NCBI GenBank assembly: GCA_003952965.2
Contig: CM025853.1
Location: 2,758,271 to 2,822,270 of the forward strand
Reading direction: 5' to 3'
Length of the DNA: 64,000 nt
DNA from: Morella rubra
Taxonomy: Eukaryota > Streptophyta > Magnoliopsida > Fagales > Myricaceae
Shown here: piece by piece, positions 23,333 through 34,911 of the stretch
Layout: every line of letters starts with the position of its first letter
Numbering within the stretch: position 1 is the stretch's first letter
Made by a program: the position numbers and the translations under genes
The notes under the pieces: model-generated
Told to the model about the DNA's origin: nothing
The model's database searches: none
The model's input: the letters and a program-made list of their open reading frames with translations, nothing else

Positions 23333-23887
23333 TGAAGGCCTAAAGCAAACTCCGTCAATAGCGGAGGTATCGATTGCTGGAGGAGAGGGTAAGCAAGCAC
23401 TGCACTTCCACTTCCTCAAAAACTCGTCCATATCAACACAGTCACAAAAAAGGAAAACAAGAATAGCCAAAAACTTCCTATCACCCATTGGAAAAAAAAA
23501 GAAACTAGCAATATTGGAGATGGCCAATAGGTTCATGTCTCCAGGGAGACACCTCAACAATAAGGAAGCTGCGAGATCCTTCCCACAAAAACCCAGAGAA
23601 ATGAAATTATTAGAATCAACAAGAAAAACACAAAGCACACAATCAAATAAACCCCAGAGACTACCGATCAGAGCACATAGCCATCGAAAACCACAAGAAG
23701 CAATCCAGACAGAGCATAACAAAGGCGTGCGCGTGAGATCCACGCACTGCCACACTAACTTCAAAAGGATGTGCAGAGTAGCGTCTGGAGCTGAAGAGCT
23801 TTACCATGCTAAGCGTGGCCGCCAAAAAGCCTCCAAACTAGATCTAGCCATGAGGAAAGTCAAAACGAAGGAGCATATAGCTGCAGT

Positions 23888-25797
23888 TAGGGCTGCCCAA
23901 GTTACCCGCCAACCCGGACCGAAACTGGACCGATTTTGGGCAAAATTGGTCCCTTTTCTGATACCGAATTTACCAGTCCGAGAAACCGGTGTACTCCGAT
24001 CCGATTCCGGGTTACCCATATGGAAACCGGAACTGGACAGGAGTATATCACTCCAAACCGGTCCTTACAAAATTTAAAAAAAAAAAAACGCGCTGGATAA
24101 ATTTAACTTGCGCACGCCCCCCCAACCCTTCTCTTTCCCTTTCCCCCCCCCCCAAAAATCGTTCTCTCTCCCGCGGCCCCCCCTTTACTATTTTCAGAAA
24201 ACCCTAATTCCCCCTTCCCTGCCGCCTCCCCTCCTCCCTCGCGCCTCCCTCCCTCTTCCGGCCTTCCTCCCTCCCTTCCCCTCCCTCTAGCGTTCCTCCC
24301 CTCCGCCTCACGGCCTCTCCTCCCCCTCCCCTCCACCATGCATCCCTCCCTCCTCCTCTCTCCCCTCCACCTCACAGCCTCCTTTCCCCCTCCACCTCCA
24401 GGCTCCAGCGTGCGGCCCTCTCCCTCCCTCCACCACTTTACAGCGTTTGTAAGTTATTTATTTCCCCTTTTTTTTTTTAAACATCAATAAGTTCAATATC
24501 TATTTAGTTTTTTTCCCTTCATATGCTACGTTCATATTGTTGTCACTTGTCAGTATAGTGTTAATGCGTTATATACATTAGATAACATTGTATTTAAAGC
24601 TTGACATTGGCATATTAGACATCGACATATTAGTTTGTATTTACTATTTAATTTTTTTAGTGTAGGTTACAAGATTGTGAGTTTTGAAGTTATGTTTGAG
24701 GTCAGTGGATTGCATTGAAGTAAAAATTTGTTCACTTATTTAGTTAATTATTTATTATAGTTCATTAGTTAATTTAGTATTTTAGAGTATAGGTTAGGTT
24801 GTGAAACCGTAGAGGATGGGCTTGATTGGATTATTAATAATTGATTGAATATTTGCTTTTGAAATTGTGTTGATATTTGCTTATTTAGTATATCACATTT
24901 AGGTATTAGTAATTTAGTATATCACATTCAGGTAATACTATTATATTTTGTTTCTATGTTGGTTAATTTTTTTTAATTTTGTAAGTTCTAGTTATTTATG
25001 AAGATTTGAACATGTTTTTATCATAAATTATTAGGAATAATGTTTAACTCACGAGTGGCTCGGCTTGAGATAACTGAAGACTAATTTAATTTGATTTCAT
25101 GGTAAGTTTTTATCTATTTTTTATAATAATGCCCACTATATTGTTTATTAGTTTATTATCTCACGTGTAATTTTTTTTCCTTTTACAGCTTTCATGGGAG
25201 ATGGACAATTCACAACCGGACAGTGGACACATTAATGATATTTTAATGACATGTATTATTAATTATACTTTTAGTTTGTTGATTTGATAATTTTGTTGTT
25301 TATTATGGCTTGTAATAAAGTAGTGTAGTTAGTAATTATTAATTAGTTTTACTTGTAATTCTATTTGATATTTTTTATTTTAGACTTCCTTTATATTGTA
25401 ATGTCTATTTGTTTTGTTGATTTTAAATGTATGATTTATTTTCTTAAAAAAACTAGGATTTAGAACTCTTTAATTAGAGCTTAGTATTTTCTTCAAATCA
25501 AATGTAACAACTTTTACAAAATTTGGTTGAAATGTAGCCAAATATCTCATGTAAAAATAGGTCAAAAAATTGATGTAAAGAAACCCAAAAAATGGTCCCA
25601 AAAAGTCCAAAATAAAACCCCAAAAAAAGCCTAAAAAAGTAAAAATGCTAAGAGGCCCAAACCAAAAAAAGGTCCAAAATGTCATGGCCCAAACCGGCCA
25701 ATCCGTATCGGGGACCAGACCGGTCCTGTCCGGTATGTGCACTTTAGGGTATTACCGGTTTGACCGGCCGAACCGGACCGGCCATTGGACAGCCCTA
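23888..25797. mobile_element. Non-autonomous hAT (Ac/Ds-like) transposon, 1910 bp
   Basis: Left terminus TAGGGCTGCCCAA at 23888 and right terminus TTGGACAGCCCTA ending at 25797 are inverted repeats. Flanking 8-bp target duplications are GCTGCAGT (23880-23887) and GCTACAGT (25798-25805), one mismatch apart. Both subterminal regions are dense in CCGG/ACCGG words, as in many plant hAT elements. The interior holds a 330-bp pyrimidine-rich block followed by a possible splice donor and AT-rich DNA, but no transposase domain. It is probably an internally deleted relative of an autonomous element that kept its promoter and leader. Confidence 0.88.
24112..24440 (+). promoter_or_regulatory. Pyrimidine-rich leader-like block inside the hAT element
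   Basis: Over about 330 bp the plus strand is almost all C and T, with CCTCCCTCC-type runs and an AAAACCCTAATTCC phrase typical of plant transcript leaders. It ends near GTTTGTAAGTTA, a fair 5' splice site. It could be the transcribed leader of the lost transposase gene. The composition contrasts sharply with the AT-rich DNA on both sides. Confidence 0.45.
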
Positions 25798-25976
25798 GCT
25801 ACAGTAATGAAATGGAGAAGAGAGCAAACAATCAAGGGGGACAGAAAGGGAAGAGAGGGAGAGGGAAGGGAGAGACGGGAGGAGCAAGGGCTCCTCCCAT
25901 CACTGGAGACTACTAGATGGAAGGGTCAGATGAAACAGGAAGGAGGGTTTAGAGAGAGGGCAGACGCTCTCAGCTA

Positions 25977-26473
25977 ACCAATCCACATTCATTTGTTTAT
26001 TTCTTTGATATTGACTTCTGACTTCTGTAAAATGGACAAATGAGGTTCGTAATGTACTTGGACTCTATCTTTTGTTTAGATTTTTAATAGTCCATTATTT
26101 ATCTTGAGGAACAACCTGAGTGTGGAAATCTGACCTTCCCATCCTGCTTATCGTTGTAAAGGTTTATTGCTTTTGCTTTAAGATTCAAGAAAAGTGCTTT
26201 CAACATAGAGCCATAATGTTGAGTGCCAAAGGGCAAGAAATCTGAGTTGCCCATCCAGGTGAAAGCCCCATTGGAGTTAAGCATCACATGTGAGTGTGAT
26301 TGTGAGCTTGACAATGGAACAAATTATGGCCCAGATCTGATTTTGTCGTGATTCTATATATTATAGTCCAACAAAACAAGGAATTTAAACTGGAACAGAT
26401 CTATATTGAGACTCTGTTCAAAAGAAATTACATTTGGTAAAAGAGGACAGCGGAATACCGTAATTACAATATT
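25977..26473. other. Intergenic DNA, no supported gene
   Basis: A 71-codon open frame on the minus strand (26099-26314) reads plausibly but belongs to no family I recognise and has no start or splice context. It could be a gene fragment carried by a repeat. Confidence 0.35.
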
Positions 26474-26800
26474 CTAGAAAAGTCTCCTTTGTACCATCAA
26501 CGCCCGATTAGCCAGAAAGTCTGCTGCCCCATTGCCTTCCCGTAGCACGTGTGAAATTTGAAAAGAAAGCCCCTCAAGCGCCTGCAAAATATCCTCCCAA
26601 AAATTCCATAGGTACCATAAGCTGCAAACGTTTATCTGAAGCCAGCCCACAATCACCATAGAGTCACTTTCGATCACCACATTATCAATTGAACACATTC
26701 GACATTATCTCACCTCGTCTAATAAGACACCAAGTTCAGCTTCGGTGTTAGAAGCAGTACCATAACCCTGTGCATCGGATTCCATTGGAGTCAATTTGGG
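26474..26800 (-). pseudogene. LINE/RVT_3-type RNase H fragment
   Basis: The minus-strand translation shows an RNase H (RVT_3) pattern: an ASNTEAELGVLLDE stretch (about 26735-26770), a stop and frame break, then VVIESDSMVIVGWLQ, a tryptophan-rich segment, and ISHVLREGNGAADFLANRA near the end. These are the TEA-A, ESDS and REGN-AD motifs of RNase H domains in plant non-LTR retrotransposons. The reverse transcriptase part is missing, so it is a dead relic. Confidence 0.8.
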
Positions 26801-27232
26801 GAACCAACAAGTAATTGATTCTATATCTATCCACATGTTTTCCTTAAGGCCTTCATGAAGGCTGAAGTAAGGTTTGCACTGGTTCGGGCCTTGGATCTAA
26901 TCATTGTGGCTCTACATCATTCACGGACCAAATCTTGCCGATTAGAAAAACCAAACAAAAACACTTTTTGAGGTTTTTTTTACTTACATTCATAATTATC
27001 CAAATGTATAAATGGAATCTACTTCACTGTAATACGCATGTAAATACTATTTTCACAAGGTTTTACTCTGCTAGTAGAGATAAGAGAAATACTAAGGATG
27101 CTACTAGCCTACTACATATGATAAGGATTTACTGTGTCATAATAGTTTTGGTATCAAGACTCTCTTAACCTGTACAAAAATGGGGGTTGAAAAAAGATGG
27201 CCAGGCTGCTTCTGTGGAATTAGGACCAGCTT
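26801..27232. other. Intergenic DNA downstream of the reductase gene
   Basis: No coding frame or repeat boundary is recognisable; it should include the 3' UTR of the minus-strand gene that ends at 27233. Confidence 0.4.
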
Positions 27233-29146
27233 CTATGAAACTTGCACCAACGACAGCGACTCTCTCTGATGAGGCCTCGAGAGGACTCCATGCTCGCAAC
27301 ATGAAGGCATGGTAGGGTGAATGCTACCTGGATTCAGTGGAAAGAGTGTTTTGTAGTAACCCTCCGTAATGGCTGTAAAGTTGCAAGTTGCTGCGACCTT
27401 AGGAATCTGCATGACAGACATGCCCCACTTAGTATAGAGCTAGCAGGATTAAGCCATTAAACTAAACGTGTAGCATGCTTATACAAAATTCTGGGCTTGA
27501 GGTAAGAAAGTTACAAATAAGTCCTTGAGGTAAAGAAAATTGCAAAGTAGTCTATGTAATAAGGTTTCCGTTAGAAATACATCCCTTTGTCCATCTCCAT
27601 TTTTCTCACTAATGGCAAATGCTAGTGAATTACGAGTTTACTTGGGCATGTAGAACGTTATGATTAGTGCTAACTAGCATATATCGTTAATGAAAGAGAC
27701 GAAGATGGATGGATAGATAGACATGTTTTTAACAAAAACCTTACCCCATAGATTAATTTGCAACTTTCTTTTATCTCATGGACTAATTTGCAACTTTCTT
27801 ATACCAAGTGGGTGCATTTACTCCTAAACTAAACGTGTTACATGCTTATACAAAATTCTGGGCTGCGGTATCTTGTCAACAACTTCTTAACACACACATT
27901 AAAGTTTGGAGAAAGATTTCACATATGTTAACCCAATACCTTAGTCAATTGTCCGATAAATTCCATGCAAGACAATAGGAGAGCTCTCAGCTAGCAGATA
28001 AATCAGAAGCGACGAAGTCAGAATGGATACCTGGTAAATGTCACGCAAATAGCCATGGAGATTGGAGTACTCAACTAGCTTCTTCTTGGTGCACTTGAAC
28101 AGGACAGAGTACACGACATCGAACCGAATCAAAGTAGTAAACAGACATATATCAGCAAGCGTCAGTTTGCCACCACACAAGTAGCGGGAACTGCCCAAGT
28201 GCTTATCTAACATGTCCAATGTACTGAACAATTCATTCACAGCAGTGTTGTATGCCTCTTGGCTTTGAGCAAACCCACATCTGCAAAAAGGACCCAATTA
28301 AATTTACAGGCACTAGAGCCTCCAAGATGCTGAGATTCGTAGTATAATCGATCACCTGTAAACCCCATTATTCACATTGGGGTAGATTATTCGATTCCAT
28401 TCCTCAATCTTTCCCTTCAATGCCGGTGGGGATAGATCTAATCCGGGATTGCGAGCAAACCCGTTTAATCCCGAGTTAAACAATTCGATTATATCATAAC
28501 TCTCATTGCAAATCACCTCATTCGTCTTCGTATCCCACAGCATTGGCACCGTGGACCTCCCATCGTACCCGCCTCTTCTACGCTTATAAACCTCCCTCAA
28601 ATTTCTGCACCCATTGGCATTGTCCGCACCCGGGACTAGAATATCCTTATCCGTGCCAGGGCTATCCTTGAATTCCCAAGAGCCGTCAAGGCCCGGAGAG
28701 GCTATCGAGACGGGCACGATGTCTTCGAGGCCCTTGAGAGCCCGGACTATGAGGGTTCGGTGGGCCCACGGGCAGGGGAGGCCCACGTAGAGGTGAAGGG
28801 TGGTCGGGTTTTGGAGGGAAAGGTTGGTCCATCGGAATCGGGAGGAAGGTCTGGAGTAACGGCCGGAGGAATCGGAAGGGGCGAGCTGGGACATCATGAG
28901 TTGCCACGTGGAGTGCCATGCCGTACGGACGGTGGAGATGAGGAGTCCCGGAGGGAGAGATGGGCCCCAGAGGAGCTTGGTTACGGAGGTGAGGAGAGAG
29001 GAGTCTGGGGGTTGGGGGGTTTGGTTGAGCGACGTTCTTATGCTCAGGCGGCGTGGGGTGGGTCTGGGATTGGACAGGCCGGGGCGGCGTCTCTGGGTAG
29101 GTGGTGGGATGGGCAGGTGGGGGGTGAGGAGAGTAGTATTGGGCAT
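27233..29146 (-). CDS. Glutathionyl-hydroquinone reductase, GST Xi/lambda-omega-like, probably plastidial (404 aa, 3 exons)
   Basis: Minus-strand coding exons 29146-28356, 28280-28031 and 27406-27233 join in frame with GT-AG introns; the first junction restores GVYRCGFAQ and the second DIYQIPKVA. The catalytic GLPCPWAHR motif with cysteine C125 is the hallmark of glutathionyl-hydroquinone reductases (YqjG/ECM4 family), which use glutathione to reduce glutathionyl-quinones. A C-terminal all-helical GST domain follows, with LTLADICLFTTLIRFD. The first about 95 residues are rich in S, T, P and R and poor in acidic residues, like a chloroplast transit peptide; this is inferred. No break is seen. 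The 624-bp second intron contains a MITE. The first exon is GC-rich compared with its surroundings, giving long antisense open frames that are not genes. Confidence 0.93.
27458..27864. mobile_element. MITE in reductase intron 2, flanked by 40-bp direct repeats
   Basis: About 27499-27824 has long imperfect terminal inverted repeats: GAGGTAAGAAAGTTACAAAT at the left, and at the right the complement of AAGAAAGTTGCAAATTAGTC, with the similarity extending about 80 bp inward. On both sides lies the same 40-bp host-like sequence beginning TAAACTAAACGTGT (27458-27496 and 27825-27864), one substitution apart. That is much too long for a normal transposition footprint. Confidence 0.8.
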
Positions 29147-29499
29147 TGTTCTCTACGAACAATGCACAAGATAATCACCAACAAATCAGTACAATATCCG
29201 TGCAACCTAATTCGAACATAAATCCACTGAATTTTCAGAAGAAAAAAAAAGGTCTAGAAATAAAATTAGATTAAAAAAAATTGGCAAAAGAAAATAATAA
29301 AAAATTTATGGTTTTTTTTTAGTGAAAATTCTGCTGAATTCAAATGATTAATGTGTCTGATCCCATTGAAAGCTTGGAAAGAGTAGGAAAAGGCCCAACA
29401 CCGTTCATCTATTGTTAAAATTGTCAAAACTCACGAACCATGACTACTAAATTTTAGTACCAAACTCCTTATACAACTGTTTAAAATATATATATTTTG
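29147..29499. other. Upstream region of the reductase gene (minus)
   Basis: Contains the promoter side of the minus-strand reductase. A TGGGCC site II-like motif lies on the minus strand at 29392-29397. No TATA box is obvious. Confidence 0.4.
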
Positions 29500-29810
29500 C
29501 ACTCTCAAATTATGAGATTAATGTTACTTTAGGATTTAAATTATTAATTTCTTCACATTAAACTTTTATATAATGTTTGTATTGTAAAATTTTAATAAAA
29601 TTATCAAAATTCATCAACGTGCCTTTAAATAAGATTCTACTATCAAAATCATGTCGAGTAGCCTATTTATAACACATGTGATATAATTTTGAAGGTCGAA
29701 TCTTTTTTTGAGGATACACAATAATAAATTTTGATAGTTGAAGAATTTAATGTGACGAATTTAATAATTCGGATCCCTAAAGTAATATTGAGTTTGTAAT
29801 TTAGGATCAC
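29500..29810. mobile_element. AT-rich inverted-repeat element (MITE-like)
   Basis: The arm at about 29507-29568 (with ATGTTACTTTAGGATTTAAA) pairs with the reverse complement of about 29738-29803 (with ATCCCTAAAGTAATATTGAG); similarity continues inward. No target duplication could be defined by eye. Confidence 0.6.
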
Positions 29811-30916
29811 TACGTGAAGAAGAATTCCTTGTAACCAAATTAATCTCTAACTCTAAAGCCTTTTAATTGAGAAATATTCGACAGCCCACTAGTAAAGCGT
29901 ATGAATACTACTACACCTGCGTCGTCACCAGAACCTATAAAATTGTAACAACTAAAAGAATAATAAAACACGAGAATCTTCTTCAACCCTTAACCAATCA
30001 AGGAACATCTTCTGTTGAATGGTGTTGCACACAAAAGTCTCATAATATGTGTAATAATAAATTAAAGACTTATTCACACAAGATAGGATTTAAACTTGCA
30101 CTCACTTCTGAATGCAGTTCATTTAACCGGTTAGTATTTAAGTCGATGAAGCCATTTTTAACCGGTCTATCACAATATCCACTGGCCTATAAACTTGAGG
30201 GAGCTGGGCATGAAGTATGGCGCTTGAAATAGGTTAACAAGTTAGAGCTCTCCTTCCTTCCTCCTATAAGTAAAATAAATAAGTTAAAACTCGGGGTCCT
30301 CCCTATAGGGAGATTTTTCTAATGCTATAGTCAGTCACAATTTTCTATATCTTTTGTTTACTGATTTTTATCATGAGAGAGAGATAGAGAGAGTAAAGAG
30401 TGAGTTTTTATATGTCCGCTTACCATCCCGTTTTGTTCTCTTTTTCTCTTATATCCTCATTCTTTTCCTTAAGCTAGAAACTTGTCGGGCCACCTTTTAC
30501 CCTCCAAGCCTTATTATCTTTAGACTTTTTCCATTCTAGCCATCCTTTCACCGAAGGCCGGTGCTATCAGAATTGGTATCCTCCAAACTTGCTTGAGTTG
30601 ACTGATTTTTTTTTTTTTCTCTTCTCTCATACTTTTTGGACTATCATTCAGTGAATAAACAAAGAGTAATCATAACTTCTTACGTGAGCTTCTCTACCCG
30701 ATAAAGTATCACTGTCAAACTCTTTTATGGATCTCTAATCGCTGAAGGGCACGTGCCACATCAGATGGGCTGGACCTTCTCTCATTATTTTGGGCTTTAG
30801 ATCATGGGCTTTGTAGTAAGAAAAAATTCTTCCTCCATCCTAAACTATTGAACTAAGCCTTAGAGGCATTTGTTGACTTTTGTTCCATTTGTTTTGGAGA
30901 AATGTCATAGTTAGTT
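29811..30916. other. Intergenic DNA, no gene; distal upstream region of RPL23
   Basis: Open frame 29867-30232 is not supported by similarity or splice context. Near the right end are a CACGTG G-box (30751-30756) and three TGGGCT motifs, annotated separately. Confidence 0.4.
30751..30810 (+). promoter_or_regulatory. G-box plus cluster of three site II (TGGGCT) motifs
   Basis: CACGTG at 30751-30756 and TGGGCT at 30766-30771, 30791-30796 and 30805-30810. Site II elements bind TCP factors and are characteristic of cytosolic ribosomal protein promoters in plants. They lie about 0.83 kb before the RPL23 ATG because a 433-bp foldback element separates them from the proximal region; without it the distance would be about 0.4 kb. 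Function is inferred. Confidence 0.5.
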
Positions 30917-31349
30917 TTATAATTATAAGGCAAAACCAATCTCGTCCCCTTATCTATCAAAATGATGATTTACATTTATTATTTTTTAAAATCTTTAATG
31001 TACGTCTTCAATCTAATTAGGTGTTAAGTATATGCAAAATGATTAAAATGATCCTTAAAGACAAAATTTTAAAAATAAAAATAAAATAAATAGAAAATAA
31101 AGTTTTAATAGTTTTATTGAAAAAAATATTAAAATTTTGTAAAATATAATTTTTTATTTTTATATTAATTTTTTGAATATTTTTAATAAATTTGTCTTGA
31201 AGAGCCATTTTAATTATTTTACATATTTTACATATGTTTTAACAATTATTTCAAATGGAAAGCGAGAATTGATTATATTCAAAACATAAAAGTATAAATT
31301 GTTGCATTAAAATTTAAGATGCGAGATTGATTTTGACCTATAATTCGGT
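30917..31349. mobile_element. Foldback MITE upstream of RPL23
   Basis: The left arm starting TAATTATAAGGCAAAACCAA pairs with the reverse complement of the right arm ending TTGACCTATAATTCGG; both contain CAATCTCG. The arms extend about 150 bp inward around an AT-only core. About 285 bp separate it from the RPL23 ATG. Confidence 0.75.
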
Positions 31350-31633
31350 CTTACTTAGGACATTCTCTCTCTCTTTTTTTATTTTTATTTAATTGTTGGT
31401 AGAATACGTGCATTTTAGTATTTTACTAGACATAAAGGTTTCAAAAACAAAAAATGTACAACCTATCCAAGAAAGGGGACAGATAAGACAGCGTGTCCAA
31501 ACACCTGCTAACACCTCGTAAGCCCTAGAACAACAGCATCAGAGGTAGCCGCGGTATCACATATATAGCCAAACTGCTCTATTTCGAGGTAGTCAGGAGC
31601 GCAGGAGCGGAGGCAAGGCCTAACTGATCGACA

Positions 31634-33915
<2,282 letters not shown>

Positions 33916-34911
33916 AAGTGGCTGGTTTTGAGAGTTTTGTTCATGGCTGTAGGATTTGAATTTGGTTTTGAGAGTTTGATTTAGTTCATACAAGTACACC
34001 TTATTTCAGGACACATGTGATGGTCAGATAGTTTGCGACTTCTTCTAATTTAATTGCTATTTAGATTCGCCTATTTTGTTGAGTAATAACGATTGGCACT
34101 TTCTTCCTTCTTTTTAAGCAAGTCTTGTCAGTACTGCATACTTAGGTGTCTGCATTTGTTTGACTAGTTAGGCAGTATGTATTGTCTTGCATCTGTGAAT
34201 GTTATAAACAAAAAGGCCCATTTGGTAGTGCACGCGGACGGCGCCCTTTGCTTTCTGAAAATTCATAAAACGAGTCCAGCTACGGGTTTTCTGGTGTTCG
34301 CAAATGTTCAGTAAATATGCAATTGAAATAAACGTCATTTCCATGGTTTTTTTTGAAAAAAACCACTCACGAAAAAAGAAATGCTTGTGTTACAAATCTA
34401 CCTTAATTATGCAGTTGGACTGAGTAATTATTAGATTTCTCAATTCAGGTGGGCGAGTGTGTCACTGCACTATAGAAGTACCATAAAAAATAGATAATAT
34501 TTATAGATATAATTAGATGAAGTTAGATTTTCTTTAAATATTTCTCTTAATTAAAGTTATTTCTTGTCAGAGCGTTTAATTAACGTTATAGCTGAAACCT
34601 ATTTGACTAGTACTACATAAGGAAAAAGGGGTTTGCCCAAAAAAGAAAAGAAAAACAGTAAGTAGAAATGAGGAAAACTGAAGTTGGGAAATTTAGGACG
34701 ATTTGTCGAGGGCGGGAAACCGGAAAACCAGAAAGACTATCACCAATGGTTTAGACCCGAGTTGCGGCTTTCTTTCGGAGGTCCACTCTTTTGGGGTAAT
34801 TTTCATATTTATTGCAGAATCTGAAACCAAGCGTTATCATTTTTGTTTGATTTATTCATACCTTAGGAATCTGCATTGAAGGACTTGAGCTGTCGGCTGA
34901 GGGCTTAGAAG
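33916..34911. other. Intergenic DNA between RPL23 and the next plus-strand gene
   Basis: Holds the RPL23 3' UTR and, at its right end, the presumed 5' leader of the gene starting at 34912. No other feature recognised. Confidence 0.4.

Larger units (their letters stand above)
16411..25976 (-). mobile_element. Old poly(A)-tailed element on minus strand, split by a Copia and a hAT insertion
   Basis: Removing the Copia element (16642-23332 plus one TGAAG copy) and the hAT element (23888-25797 plus one TSD copy) joins 16411-16641, 23338-23887 and 25806-25976 into about 0.95 kb. On the minus strand this runs from a CT-rich leader (about 25976 downward) to an A-run at 16411-16440. A CT-rich start and poly(A) end fit a retroposed unit, possibly a LINE with internal deletion or a retroposed transcript. 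I found no clear target duplication and no recognisable domain in the 145-codon open frame at 23327-23764, so this is tentative. Confidence 0.35.

Noticed and set aside
23514..24077. 187-codon open frame crossing into the hAT element
   Set aside because: It runs across the transposon boundary at 23888, so it cannot be a natural gene; lysine/arginine-rich composition follows the A-rich strand.
24103..24375. 90-codon Gly/Arg-rich minus-strand frame and 60-codon Pro/Ser frame on plus
   Set aside because: Low-complexity translation of the polypyrimidine block.
28686..29221. Long antisense and alternate-frame open stretches over the reductase first exon
   Set aside because: GC-rich exon lacks stops in several frames; only the frame with GLPCPWAHR is coding.
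31017..31208. 63-codon Ile/Phe-rich minus-strand frame
   Set aside because: Lies in the AT-rich core of the foldback MITE.
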